DNA from: Manduca sexta
Taxonomy: Eukaryota; Arthropoda; Insecta; Lepidoptera; Sphingidae
NCBI RefSeq assembly: GCF_014839805.1
Contig: NC_051123.1
Span: 2,028,727-2,092,726 of the forward strand
Direction: 5' to 3'
Length of the DNA stretch: 64,000 bases
Shown piece by piece: positions 47,531 through 58,805 of the stretch (the stretch's first letter is position 1; every line of letters begins with the position of its first letter). The position numbers and the translations under genes were made by a program. Under the pieces are notes generated by a model that had not been told where the DNA came from, searched no databases, and was given only the letters and a program-made list of their open reading frames with translations.

Positions 47531-47752
47531 TGTTAGAAACTTAATCGTTTTTTATTAAAATAAAGAGAAATATCACTGAGTACAGAAAAACTTCACAAAT
47601 ATTACACAAACCGAACAACGAGCAAACAGTGGTTCAGTACGACTGGTAATGAACAACTGTTCGCTGCTGACTGACGACTGCCCCGGTCTGCAAACGCTCT
47701 GTGTTTTTATAGCAAAGGGTATCACAAATACCCTCACAAAAATATCCTAACA
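47531..47752 (-). repeat. Solo LTR (Ty3/gypsy-like)
   Basis: A 222-bp unit with perfect ends TGTTAG/CTAACA and ATAT on both flanks (47527-47530 and 47753-47756) as a possible 4-bp target-site duplication. In minus orientation it holds TATAAAAAC, then CAGTCGTCAGTCAGC, an initiator-like start region, and AATAAA close to the end: the order U3, start, polyadenylation signal expected of an LTR. No internal retroelement sequence lies on either side, so it is a solo LTR left by recombination. The gypsy assignment is from general structure only. Confidence 0.7.
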
Positions 47753-48484
47753 ATATATTAAATGAACCTTATAGTATAAATGGACGGGTGCATTTTGACT
47801 AATATCAGTGCCTTAAAGAAGAGACGTAAATTGAACGTCTCGTGTCATGGGATGTAAGAACAGGGTTCTCAGAATACAGACCAAAAAAAATCGTATGCTT
47901 TTCATTTAGAGGTCACATTTTCACACCAGGTTGTTCTCTTTCTGTTATAAAGACTATTTGAAACAATTATTTATTAACCGACTTCGAAAAAGGAGGAGGT
48001 TATCAATTCGATGTGAACTTTTTTTTACAAAATATATATCATTGATATAAACACTGTTTTTTGTCTTGCACTTTCTACGATAGGGTTGCCACATCACGAA
48101 AATACGTCGTTTGATTAATTACACCCTTTGTAATATTTAAGCGGTTTTAATTAGCCTGAAAAATATAACCTTTTAACTTTTTAGCTGCTAACGGTAGGAG
48201 TGGCAAAACCATTAAGACTGATTAAATTAAAAAGACTACGGCATAATGATTAAAAATGGCCTAAACCCTACGCACACATCACAGTCTGTGTGATTAAACA
48301 TTAACTTCAATTAAGTTAAGTTTAATTGAACAATTGAGATAGAAGTAATACGCAATTTTCTAAATGGTAGATCAAAGGGAATGAGAATGTCAGATTTTAT
48401 ACTTATTTCAAGTCTTCTTTTTGTTAAGTCTAGACGCGTTTCTCTTTAGAAATCATTTTGTAGATATTTTTTTAACTGTATAAA

Positions 48485-49660
48485 CTAGATCGATTTTTGT
48501 ACGCGAACGGCATGACCTCTGCACTTGGTGGTATTGGGGAAGGAATTGGAATATCCAGGGAAGGAAGTGTGGGGAAGGATAAGGAAACCTCCTAGAATGG
48601 GAGGACGAGAGAAGGCCAGGAAATGATCGCGAGCCCTTATAGTCCTCAATGTGAATTGACAACCATGAGGTATACACACTTTTGTGCCTAGGGCCGCGAC
48701 AAATGTCCTACGTGCATGGGCGTGCATTCCATGTGGAGACTGAGCGCTCAAAAATTGCCTAGGGGGGGAAGCATTACCGGTTGTAGAAAGGCGTCTCATC
48801 TTCAGGGCATTATGAGACTTATCTAATATCGGGTGACGATTGCAGTACAATATAGTTCTTAGTGTTATGGGTAGTCAAGTCGCTTACCAGGCGAGCGGTT
48901 AGATCTGCTATATGAGGTATACTTACACACTATTGTGTCTAGGGCCGCGACAAATGTCCTACGTGCATGGGCGTGCATTCCATGTGGAGACTGAGCGATC
49001 AAGTATTGTCTAGGTGGGGAGCATTACCGGTTGTAGAAAGGCGTCTCATCTTCAGGGCATTATGAGACTTATCTAATATCGGGTGACGATTGCAGTACAA
49101 TATAGTTCTTAGTGTTATGGGTAGTCAAGTCGCTTACCAGGCGAGCGGTTAGATCTGCTATATGAGGTATACTTACACACTATTGTGTCTAGGGCCGCGA
49201 CAAATGTCCTACGTGCATGGGCGTGCATTCCATGTGGAGACTGAGCGATCAAGTATTGTCTAGGTGGGGAGCATTACCGGTTGTAGAAAGGCGTCTTATC
49301 TCCAGGGCGTTATGAGACTTATCTAATATCGGGTGACGATTGCAGTACAATATAGTTCTTAGTGTTATGGGTAGTCAAGTCGTTTACCAGGCGAGCGGTT
49401 AGATCTGCTATATGAGGTATACTTACACACTATTGTGTCTAGGGCCGCGACAAATGTCCCCCTGTGCATGGGCGTGTATTCCATGTGGAGACTGAGCGCT
49501 CAAGAGTTGCCTAGGGGGGGAAGCATTACCGGTTGTAGAAAGGCGTCTCGTCTTCAAAGTATTATAAGACTTATCTAATATCGGGTGACGATTGCAGTGC
49601 AATATAGTTCTTCCTGTTATGGGTCATGTTGCTTACCAGGCGAGCTGTTAGCTCGTCTCG
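48485..49660 (+). repeat. 250-bp tandem array (four units) with a 180-bp leader
   Basis: Units begin at about 48664, 48911, 49161 and 49411 (TATGAGGTATACTTACACAC). The last three starts are exactly 250 bp apart. Units 2 and 3 are almost identical; 1 and 4 diverge, as expected for an array grown from the middle. The 48485-48663 leader plus unit 1 matches, inverted, 33600-33860. The unit end (GCTTACCAGGCGAGCGGTTA) resembles the family B 3-prime end. Confidence 0.88.
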
Positions 49661-51184
49661 TCGTTCAATTAGGACAGTATTTATTTAATTATTCGAGTAA
49701 TAAAATAAATCGGCTCAAAAGTCAGTAGCATGAACAAATCTGCAGCATCGTTAAACCAAGCCGTGTAAATTATTTAGCTTTTGCAATACCAGCCTTTACC
49801 GTGATGGAAATTAAGTTGAAATTAGTTCAGCTTTGTTGAAGTTAGAACTAACGTTAGATATCAAGAGCCAAGAGAGATATCAAGAGATGACTAGTACAGG
49901 CTTATATCGAACATGATAAAGTATCGAAGCTCAAATAGCTTATAGTAGTATGATTGTCGTAATACAAGTAAGGTTTGTTTTTTCAATTTATTTATTACGG
50001 CTCTAGAAACTAGTCCTTTGAGCTGTTTTTTTATATACAAGTAAAGTTAGCCATAACTATCTTCAAAAAGCGTGTGTTCTTTAAAAAAATAACGCTAACG
50101 TAATACTTTTTTCTCGTGACTAATATTATGCGAAAGATAGTAGATATGTTTGTATGCTTATTAGTAATTGTCAAAAATTATTAAACTGATTTGGATAAAA
50201 TGGCACACAGATATATATGGCTCATGTCTTTAAGATCAGAGGCGGGCTTTGGGGGAGGCGAACCGTGTTTTTTACTCTGCCCGGGGCCTCGCGTCTGTTT
50301 CTTTTTGCTTTCGCCTGGGATCACGCGTCGTTTAGGGCCGCCACTGTTTAAGATTACACATTTTTTCCAAACACGTGTAGGCCATACTGTAAAAATGCCA
50401 ATACATTTAATAAATGATTTTACCAAGATAGGCGTACAAATATTGCAGTAAAAATTAAAGGTAACATATTTTATAACAATGATGAAGAAATAAATTTGCA
50501 AAGCAACATAATTTAATTAATAAATACCATACTTATGTCTAAAATGTAGGTAATCAAAATATTAAAAATGTCGATCCATTCTAAGATGTTTTTATTACAT
50601 AGATATGTTGTCCGAGCTCAATATTGGCAAGACGAAAAAAAGGTAATTGCCCGACATTCACTTAGTCAAGCTCCAACCACTGTCGCGACTAGTCGGCTTA
50701 CTAACTCTTTGTATTTATATAAATAAAATGCCTTCCTGTGTTTTTAGACGATGTAGAAAATATACTCCAACTGTGACTTAAAAAAACGTTTCGCTTCATG
50801 CGTTAGTAATAAGTATACACTATTTAACTTATTTTTAACTAATAAATGCATTTATTCGACTGTCATGGCGACCAGAGATCAATAAACTAGATGGCCGCGG
50901 CGGTTGACGCTCGGGCCGTATGAATGCGAGCTGCTAGGGCTTTACAAGTATGTGACTATAGTAAATAGTGCGCAGTTTTTATGTGCAAATTTGTTAGTCT
51001 ATGACGCGTCTATTTGTAAAACGTCATTGGCTTCATTAACCCACTCCTACAACCAACTACAGCGATTTGTCGTTCCAACGCACTGAGAAACAGACACAGC
51101 ATAACATTGCATTTTACTTCACTAAGTAGGTAATGATGGGAACACGTTTTTTTTTAAAGATTTAAAAAAAATGTTACCCTACAG

Positions 51185-51313
51185 GACGCCGGGAACAGCA
51201 GTAATGACGGTAAAACAGACTCCGAGCCGGGCTCCCCGCTGAGTGTGCACGCGCCTTCCTTCTCCCGGCAGCCCAGCAACACGGACAGCAGGAAATCTGT
51301 CGCATCACCGCAC
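51185..51313 (+). CDS. Rph: Rabphilin coding exon 5 (Ser/Pro-rich linker)
   Basis: 129-bp exon, exactly 43 codons, phase 0 at both ends; acceptor CCCTACAG, donor GTAAGT. It encodes a hydrophilic Ser/Pro/Asp-rich stretch (DAGNSSNDGKTDSEPGSPLS and then QPSNTDSRKSVASPH), as expected for the phosphorylatable linker between the zinc finger and the C2 domains. Being symmetric (phase 0-0) it could be skipped without a frameshift. Assignment rests on frame compatibility, splice sites and composition, because linkers are poorly conserved. Confidence 0.82.
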
Positions 51314-51354
51314 GTAAGTGTTTCATCAATTCATATTTCCAACCTTGATGTGGG

Positions 51355-51420
51355 TGCCTCTTGGGATTTGAACCTGCGGACATTCGTCTCGGCAATCCGT
51401 TCCATAACCAACTACACACA
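51355..51420 (-). repeat. Family A SINE, tRNA-like head fragment
   Basis: Minus-strand copy of the tRNA-like head: GTAGTTGGTTATGGAACG, then CGAATGTCCGCAGGTTCAAA. It lies 42 bp after the rabphilin exon 5 donor. Confidence 0.75.
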
Positions 51421-51852
51421 AATTCACATAAATTCTACATAAAAGGAAGCCGGCAGGAATGGATCCTTCGCCACTATTGCCGAGTGCCGACTACACAATT
51501 TACAAAAACATGCCATCCCGGCCTGGGAATCAATCTTAGGCTCTCCTTGATTTCACAACCCAAATAATAAAACTAGTCAGGTCAATAATATAGAGTTGCG
51601 AAGGCATAGACAATCTAAAATATACGTCACTTTAATCAAAGCCTTTGATGCGTTACTGTTAGGAACAAGCTTTCTCATACAAAAGCTCTCAACCGTAGAC
51701 ACACTACCTCAATTAAGTTTGCTTGTTAGACATCGCTATGAAGTTGACTTTGATGCGTTATTTGTTCTGTTAGCATTTGCTTTTGTACAATAAGGTATTT
51801 TCCTATTTTAGATTTTGTAGATTATCTCTTAAGTGTAATTTCCAAGTAGATA

Positions 51853-51893
51853 AGTGTGTGGTTTCATTTAATAACGCAATGTTAAAATGACCC
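51853..51893 (+). repeat. Isolated terminus of the CAGGGTCA MITE
   Basis: GTGTGGTTTCATTTAATAAC followed by AAAATGACCCTGTA matches the right end of the element at 40717-41104. No left end was found nearby. Confidence 0.5.
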
Positions 51894-51904
51894 TGTATAA
51901 CTTA

Positions 51905-52762
51905 TTGCTTTGAATGACGAGACGAGCTTGCCGTTCGCCTGATGGTAAGCGATACGACCGCCCATAAACAGTAGAAACACCATCCAATACCTTTTTTTTT
52001 TTTTTTTTTTTTTGGTTTCGCGGAGAAAGTCCCTTATTACTACCGCCCAGCCTTCGTGGGGGGCGACTGAGCGGTTATGCTGGGGTAACCGTGCCTTACG
52101 GCCCGGCGTTGAGCCGCCCGGATTTGATGACGACCTTCGGGCGACCGCCGGGCCGAGTCCCTAACCCGAGTACAACTAACCTATGCACGGCCTACCAGCT
52201 AAAACTCCGCGGTGGCCCTCTTCGGCGCATTAGGGACGACTGCGGGCTTCCTCTGACGGAAGTGTCTAAGTATTCGTCCGCAGCCGCCCCTGCGCGGTGC
52301 CGCCTTGCGGCCCGTCTCATACGGGGGGGGCTCAGAAGCCCCCGCGCACCGAAGGACGCCCTCAGCGTCTACGGCAGCATGAGGCCAACTACACACTGCC
52401 GTCCATCCCGGGGGTCAACCGAAAAATGTGCAAGGATGCACAAAAATGCACTAGGGCGGACAGCCCCCTGCTGCCCGCCGACGACCCCCTTCGTGGCCCC
52501 TATTAGTCGCCTCTTACGACAGGCAGGGGATACCGTGGTGGAATTCTTCAAACGCCCCCATTCCACAGGGCGGGAACCATCCAATACCTAGAATTACAAA
52601 GTATTCTTTGGTATTCCAATGCGCTCGCCATCCTGAGACATGAGATGTTTAGTCTTATAAATCGGAACACAACAGTGACTACACACTGCTAGTTGGCGGT
52701 AGAAATAAGACATTACGGTGGTACCCAGGCGGACTCTTACATATGAGACCTACCACCAGTAA
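51905..52762 (-). repeat. Family B repeat, copy 6, split by a LINE
   Basis: 51905-51991 and 52589-52762 are two halves of one minus-strand family B copy; the break is the 584-bp non-LTR insertion with its 13-bp duplication. Confidence 0.82.
51992..52575 (-). mobile_element. 584-bp GC-rich non-LTR element 3-prime end with poly-A
   Basis: The T-run at 51992-52013 is the poly-A tail of a minus-strand element. The body is strikingly GC-rich and includes CGCCTCTTACGACAGGCAGG and GGATACCGTGGTGGAATTC, motifs I associate with 3-prime UTRs of lepidopteran non-LTR elements (clade uncertain, possibly R1-like). The exact 13-bp duplication ACCATCCAATACC lies at 51979-51991 and 52576-52588. It splits a family B repeat, which resumes seamlessly. 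Open frames inside it are not genes. Confidence 0.82.
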
Positions 52763-53499
52763 GCTTATGACTGCAAACTTTTCTCGTTTTTAACAGTTAT
52801 CCCTTCTACGGAAATTGAAAGGCTTATTGATTATTAACTGAATTTTAATCAATCTTTCTACAGAAGATTTTATATGACGTACGTCTATAAAGCTGAAAAT
52901 TTTGTGTTTTTGTTTGATCGCGCTTATCTCAGTAACAAAATGTATTTTAGTATACGTCCGGCACCCCTCCGTGAAGACTCAACAAAAAAATATAATTTAC
53001 TTCCAATACCTCTATATATTATTGTCTTAAATTCACACTCTTGATCAAACGCTGACATTTACTATTTCTATTTCACAATTTACAATGGCATACTTTTCTA
53101 CATGACTCTAACAACAATAGTCAAGGAAACTTGTGCCTTTTAACCTTTCGTAAGGATATAAAAGCTGTTAAATGTATTGGAAGAACACAAACCTTTTAAA
53201 ATTATTGCCGAGATTGCATTATTTTTTCTTTATTCGCAACATCTGTAACATCTTACAAATAGAAATATCGCGTCGTCTTACGTTAAACTGTAAACCAAAG
53301 AACGTTTTACGTTGTTTTATAATATTTAGATTTCTAATTCTTTATGAAAATGTTGAAATAAAGACGTCATTAAAGCACTTGTTTTAGGTTCCGTAGTTTT
53401 ATAAAAATATTTGCAATAATTATAACCTATATTCTGTCAAAATCGAATGACAGTTGCAAAACTGTCAATCGTGACATCTGTCTTTTGGCTATGTTTATT

Positions 53500-53650
53500 T
53501 ATCTCTCGTCAGTCGACACAATTATGCCGGCCTGTTGAAAACCGGATGTACACAAGCTGATCCCGGAACGCGACATACTTACACTATGTCGGATTTTACC
53601 TTGTATACAATGGCCGCTATCCGGGCAGACACAAGTATACCACCAATCTA
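53500..53650 (-). repeat. Family C repeat, copy 6
   Basis: Minus-strand: TCTCGTCAGTCGACACAATT, ATCCCGGAACGCGACATAC, AATGGCCGCTATCCGGGC. Confidence 0.72.
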
Positions 53651-53687
53651 TACTTTTCAAATGAGGTTTAAAAATATTTTTACGGTA

Positions 53688-53805
53688 CTCATCAGCTTGA
53701 CGGAGCCCCTGGTAATGCCGACGTGGACGGACGACGGAGATCACTTACCATCAGGCGGACTGCGCCGTTAGGTCCTCTACCTTCAGGGGAAATAAAAAAA
53801 TGACT
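53688..53805 (+). repeat. Poly-A-tailed repeat fragment
   Basis: TTACCATCAGGCGGACTGC, then GTTAGGTCCTCTACCTTCAG and an AAATAAAAAAAT tail. The same block occurs inverted at 7590-7610. Confidence 0.6.
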
Positions 53806-54087
53806 GCCTTCCAATGCATAATTTAACATATATGTATGTTATTTAGATTCAACAAGCTAAGAAGTTTTAAAATCCGATAAGATGCATACATTACGCCCTA
53901 CATAGAAAAAGTGAATTCTCAGAGGAGCGTTTCATAAAAATAAAGTGTAGTCCCGTTTCCATAAAACCTTCCCGATAACGCCAGAATATTGTATTTATCT
54001 CGAAAAATACCACTGAATAAAAAAGGTAAATGTTCTTTTTCATCACTTTTACGGTATAAAAAAATATCTAATCGGATACAAATACAC

Positions 54088-54330
54088 ACTCACGACTTTT
54101 ATCATCAACGGGTAGGCACAAGCGCATATACTGCAACCAGTGCGCTTTGCGTAATCCAACCCATGGTATGGTGGCGAAAATAATGCCGTTTATCAAACTA
54201 TTCCAAACTTCAGGCTGATACTGAGCAGAAAAACCCAATTTATCCAAGCCAGAGATCGAACCCGATATATCGGCAGTCGTACAATACACAAATTGTGACG
54301 TCACTGACTGCCACCGGCCATATCCCTGCA
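54088..54330 (-). repeat. Family E SINE, copy 2
   Basis: Minus strand: GGGTTCGATCTCTGGC near the head, GCTCAGTATCAGCCTGAAG in the body, and GCCTACCCGTTGATGATAAA with GTCGTGAGTGTG at the 3-prime end. Confidence 0.65.
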
Positions 54331-55858
54331 TAAGTAAGAAAGAGATGGCGCAATAGCCCCAAACCAACATCCCACTTTTGCTCACAACAATATTTCAAAC
54401 ATAAATAACTGCTTAATTTTGATGTAGATTTCAAAGAAGAATTCCTTTTCGTTTTATTTTGTAGTATATATAAAATTACATACAAAATTAAACATATGAA
54501 ACTACCCTATTAAATAACACTACAGAAATTGAAGCTTAAAACAGCGGCAAACTCATCGCTCATCAGTACAAAGTAACTAGATACAAATTAATTAATTGTT
54601 CCTGAGCGCGACTCGTGTAGCTACTCTCTGTTTATTTCTAAATGCAAGTCACTCGCTATCAAGTAGAGTAGGGCTAAATCCTTTTGTCATCGGGTTATGC
54701 TGTGTTGTTTCCTTAGGCACTGCGCAAACAGTATAGCTATCTTAAAAAAATTGGTAACCAGTGTATAGGTGTTGTTAAATTATTTTTCGTTTTTAGTGGT
54801 TTATGAAAGCGGTATATTTTTTTGTTAAAAAGTTTATATTTTTCGCATAAAGACTTTTCTAGTATCTAGAAATTAGCCTCTTTGTTATCCTTTCTGGCAT
54901 AAAAAATAGACTATTTATATGACGACCTAGAGTTTAGTCCTTTGTTTCCAAATAATCATCCAAATTAGTTCTAGTTTCATTTAAAACCATCAAAGTTGTC
55001 ACATCTTGACGGAAGTGTGATGCGTAAATTTGGATTAGACAATATTATATTTCTTTTGTAATATTATCTAATTACCCTTTTTTCCTTCCCTAATAACAAA
55101 AGTATAAAGTTTCAGGAACTACGCTGAATATTACATTTATAAGAACAAGTATTTCAAAATTTTATCTAAAAACTTTATTATTAAATAGGTTTTTCCAACG
55201 ATTCTGCACGTTTTCTTTGTTCCCGGAACAAATATTAGTCTTCATTTGCATTCAGGCATGGTGCAGACGTAGTACAGAAACTGAGATGCGCGTGCAAACA
55301 AATATTATTATAATTTTAGTGTTGGTTAGTTGAAAATGTATGTTATATCTTGCATGTAATTATTAACTGCTATTTTATGGAACACATCTCAACTCTCTTC
55401 CTAACATTAATTTTGCTGGGCTTTGGCCTGTGTTTTTGTGAACTGTACTTTTATAATCAAAAAGAAACAAATTACAAGCAAATTCCAGTTATTTTCCCGC
55501 TTTCTACAATTTTTATAACATGTGACTTAAGAGCGTTTACGTGCCGCGCGTGAAGTCAACTATAGGTAATTCTTCGCAAAATTCACTCACACAGAGCCGT
55601 TGTGTAGCTGTGTGCGTAGAGTTAGCGCGTCGGCTATCTTTATAGTCAGACCAACCAATTTTGATCTTTTCGTTTTAATTATCTAATTGGAATGTAACTT
55701 ATGATTTATGAATTTATGATAAATGAAGAATTCTATTATTAAATATATAAGAATTCATCATGAAATAGTTTATATGTATCATTTTGTAATTATAAAAAAA
55801 AATAATTTTTTTTAACAAATTTTAACGGCCATTTTACAAATTGTTATTTTCACTTTTT

Positions 55859-55896
55859 AAATGCAAATGCTTAAAAAAATTTAAGCATTTGCATTT
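55859..55896. repeat. 17-bp perfect hairpin
   Basis: AAATGCAAATGCTTAAA mirrored after four A. Next to the unrecognised coding-like fragment. Confidence 0.85.
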
Positions 55897-56069
55897 AGAA
55901 AGTACCCTTTAGTAAAGTGGAGCTCATCATGAAGCCGAAAGATAGGCACCAGAACTCCGTAAACAGACTGTAAGTATGGGAATACCGTCTTTACATCGCT
56001 ACAGGCAACATCTTTATCAGTTTCTTCTCTAGCGGCCTCTTGCATCCTGTCCTCTGCAGCTAAATTCAA
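55881..56069 (-). other. Unrecognised coding-like fragment
   Basis: A minus-strand open stretch of about 62 codons with realistic protein composition: NLAAEDRMQEAAREETDKD, then DVKTVFPYLQSVYGVLVPIF and RLHDELHFTKGYF. Upstream in frame are a TGA and, before it, ELAK, so the frame appears to be interrupted. There is no ATG upstream of the internal Met. It lies between a 17-bp hairpin (55859-55896) and the left arm of a fold-back repeat (56092), suggesting a gene fragment carried by or trapped in mobile DNA. Family unknown to me. Confidence 0.35.
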
Positions 56070-56091
56070 TCATTTAGCTAACTCGTCGTAA

Positions 56092-56850
56092 CATTTAACT
56101 TCTTACAAAAATTTTGTAAAGCCATAATTTGTAGCAAATTGTTTTGCCTGCAAATATGTTTTTTTTCTCCTTTATCCCCAAATGGTAACTCATACCTTTT
56201 CTACCTGCATAACATTCGATAAGTTAAATTTGGTAAGTTCTATGGCAAAGAAAAGAGTTAGGATTAATAAGTAAAGTTGTACGAATTTAACAAAAAAATT
56301 GTAATAATATATTTACAATAAAAAAAAAATCAAAAAATAAGTTAAACATTTTGTTTCGACCGGATTCTCATGAGCATTGACGAACCCGGTAAACTTTGGA
56401 GCGCTGTAACAGCGTTTTAAATGAATGAAATAAAAAAATTATATGGAACAATTTTCCTCAAAAGATCATTTACAAGTTAGTTTGAGGTAATTTTTTTGTA
56501 AAATGTAAAAAAAAAGTTATAGAGCAAAAAGAAAACTTTTATAAACATTTTCTCACATTTTTGCTTATAACTTATTTAATTTTTAATTTAGGGCAAAAAG
56601 TTATATAAACATATTTGTAGGCAAAACAATTTGCTACAAATTATGACTTTACAAAATTTATGTAAGACGCATAGTTTCCGAGATATCGCGAAAAAGTGTT
56701 TTCACCCCTTTTCCATGATGGCGGCCAGGGGACAAGGGGGCGACCCCACAAACTTGAGATTAAGCTTCTATTGACCCCCACACATGTTCTAAAAATAAAA
56801 TTGGGTCCTCTAAAAAATACAAAGCTCATGTAACATTTCAATGGGCTAAT
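56092..56850. mobile_element. Decayed fold-back element (H2), related to H1
   Basis: The arms at 56092-56165 and 56603-56680 are inverted copies around GTAGCAAATTGTTTTGCC. The right part (56690-56850) matches H1 in layout: ATGATGGCGGCC, GACCCCC, TAAAATTGGGTCCTCT, and the end CATTTCAATGGGCTA. The matching left terminus is missing, so the copy is incomplete. Confidence 0.6.
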
Positions 56851-57126
56851 TGTTTTTAGCTTAAGGTTAAATTTTTTTCCTTCGAGTAACTGTTGCTCAA
56901 GTGTTTAATGAGTAAAAAAAGAAACAAAGTTTCAGCGTTGTTGCGTTTCCTTTTCTTGCCTAGAAATAGCTTTACTTCCCATTGTGTCTGAAACATAATA
57001 ATATAATAATAATTTATAGTAACTACTAAAATTATTGTCACTCATTAAAGAAAAAAATATTTTACTTACTAAAGTACTAAGATGTGGCAATCACTGTATA
57101 CACGTGACTATTTTTTCTACGCACAG

Positions 57127-57190
57127 CAAAGGCCAACTGGAGTCTGGCCGGAGCGACGAGCGATACGTCCTCTCTCTAGAAAGCCTCAAG
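57127..57190 (+). other. Possible short plus-strand exon
   Basis: A strong acceptor (CTATTTTTTCTACGCACAG) is followed by a GC-rich 64-bp stretch ending CTCAAG before GTGGAC, a weak donor. In the phase required after rabphilin exon 5 it reads QRPTGVWPERRAIRPLSRKP, a basic Pro-rich peptide that could be linker. In the next frame it reads KGQLESGRSDERYVLSLESL and then KVD and a stop, which would suit a terminal exon. The two readings cannot be separated by eye, and it may be no exon at all. Confidence 0.3.
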
Positions 57191-58687
57191 GTGGACTAAT
57201 TTGAAACGATTTGCGCGTTGCGTTTTATAGTGGTATTTAAAATATTTATAGAAAAATAACAGAACTAATTTTGTTGAATTTTTAAATTGTATGATTTTAA
57301 GGAGATGTTCTTCTATTATAGTAATCCAATATTATATTCAATTAAGTAAGATATAGTGATAAAAAAAAAATCATTTAAATGACCAACATTTCTGAAATTT
57401 TCGAATTCTTTGAATTTTTATTTCTCATGAATTAAACATAAAAAGATATTTTTTCTCTACTAACTTTTTTTCCTCAGGATCTTTTTAGTTAGATAAAAAT
57501 AACATATTGTTATGTTCCTTAGTGGTTTAAGATATTTTGAGCTTCGAAATAGACGTTCGAAGCGCAAATTTGAAAACCTCTGTTCAGTAATCATTAAACA
57601 ATTTACAAATACTCAATAAATCTAAAAATGTTCTCTACTAACTTTTTAGACAACAAAATTTTCTATAATAATTACTAATTCATATGTTTTTAAAATAATG
57701 TTTTGAAGGATATTATCTCCTTCGAAAAGTGCTGTTTTTGAGACATACGGCGCGCGGATGCGTAAACGCTCTTAAAGGATTCTACAAATCGTTTAAAGTA
57801 AATAAATTAAATTTTCCTTTACAATAAAGATATATTTGTGACAGACAAAGCATTTTAAACGTAATGTAAAAAGGAAAATACAAAACATTCCTCCGTCTAT
57901 GGAACGCGCTCTTCGCTAATCTATTCGCTGTGAAATAAAGAATTTATTTTCTAGAAATGTATCTTGGTTTATTGTTTATTGTCATAACAAAGGCTATTAA
58001 TACAATTTATTATATTGTCTGACAGTTAAAACAAAAAAATACTTAAACAATAATTATTTGTCTAATAGAACTGACTGATTTGTGTTAATTAGATTTAGGA
58101 CTTACATTTATTTGCTTAGAATAGCCTCTCACAGTCACATACCCAATATTGGACACGTACCTATTCGAAAAAATGGAAATTTCTGCCCATTAACGAACAT
58201 GGCATTAAGTAGGTTAGTATCTCGACAAAGCGTCTCTAGACTGATTCAGGATACATACAAAACATGTCTGCAAAACAACATAATGCTAAACTAAAGTGTA
58301 TTGTATAGAGGATGCCACAGACGTGCTCATTGCGTATTCTATCACAGCGTGTAATACACATCCATATTTTAATCTGTGCAACTATAAACTACATCTTGCA
58401 TATCAATTAATAGTATTATTTTACTGATATAAAAGTCTTTAACTCGAGAAATTATTTTGTAGTTTAAAAATATAATATTGATCATAATCTCATAAATAGA
58501 AAAGTAACTATATAGATGTGCTTTATGATCTAAATTCCTTCGCTCCTATTCGAGAATAAAAAAAGTAATTTGAATTTAGAACACGCCGTCATTGATTTTA
58601 GCGGGAAAATTTGTCGTCAAGTGACTCCCTAATGGAGTAACTAATTTTATACAATTTAATTCACTCGAGAGAGTGGGATTGACTTAC

Positions 58688-58805
58688 CCCATGGAAAGAG
58701 GTCACGGCCGAGCGTATTCACAGCCTGTTTTACGAGAGGAACAGTAATATCTAATTTATTTAATTCAAACGCCTGTTCTCCGGTAAATAAGATTGCGGAA
58801 TCCAT
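58688..58805 (-). CDS. Probable first coding exon of an unidentified minus-strand gene
   Basis: An ATG at 58805 opens a frame of 39 codons plus one base that ends exactly at a strong GTAAGT donor. The peptide is MDSAILFTGEQAFELN, then KLDITVPLVKQAVN and TLGRDLFPW. It has ordinary protein composition and no low complexity, unlike chance frames here. No AG acceptor precedes the ATG closely, so a start exon fits better than an internal one. I do not recognise the family and found no following exon on this strand nearer than 55 kb. If rabphilin continues to the right, this gene is nested in its intron 5 on the opposite strand. Confidence 0.5.

Larger units (their letters stand above)
45772..51184. 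other. Rabphilin intron 4
   Basis: 5.4 kb with, in order, fold-back element, family G repeat, fossil exon 4, solo LTR and 250-bp array. Unrecognised: 47757-48484 and 49661-51184. Within the latter, 50190-50350 is GC-rich and 50890-50950 has a short CpG-rich patch that I could not resolve into an exon. Confidence 0.5.

Noticed and set aside
48485..48850. A 121-codon minus-strand frame with apparent splice-like ends.
   Set aside because: It lies in the first unit and leader of the tandem array and matches a second repeat copy at 33600-33860.
50191..50501. Overlapping frames on both strands in a GC-rich patch (50190-50350).
   Set aside because: Neither strand gives a recognisable domain or good splice borders; composition resembles a repeat fragment.
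52091..52591. A 166-codon plus-strand frame in a GC-rich block, possibly a gene.
   Set aside because: The block is a minus-strand retroelement 3-prime end with poly-A tail and exact target duplication; all frames in it stay open because of its GC content.
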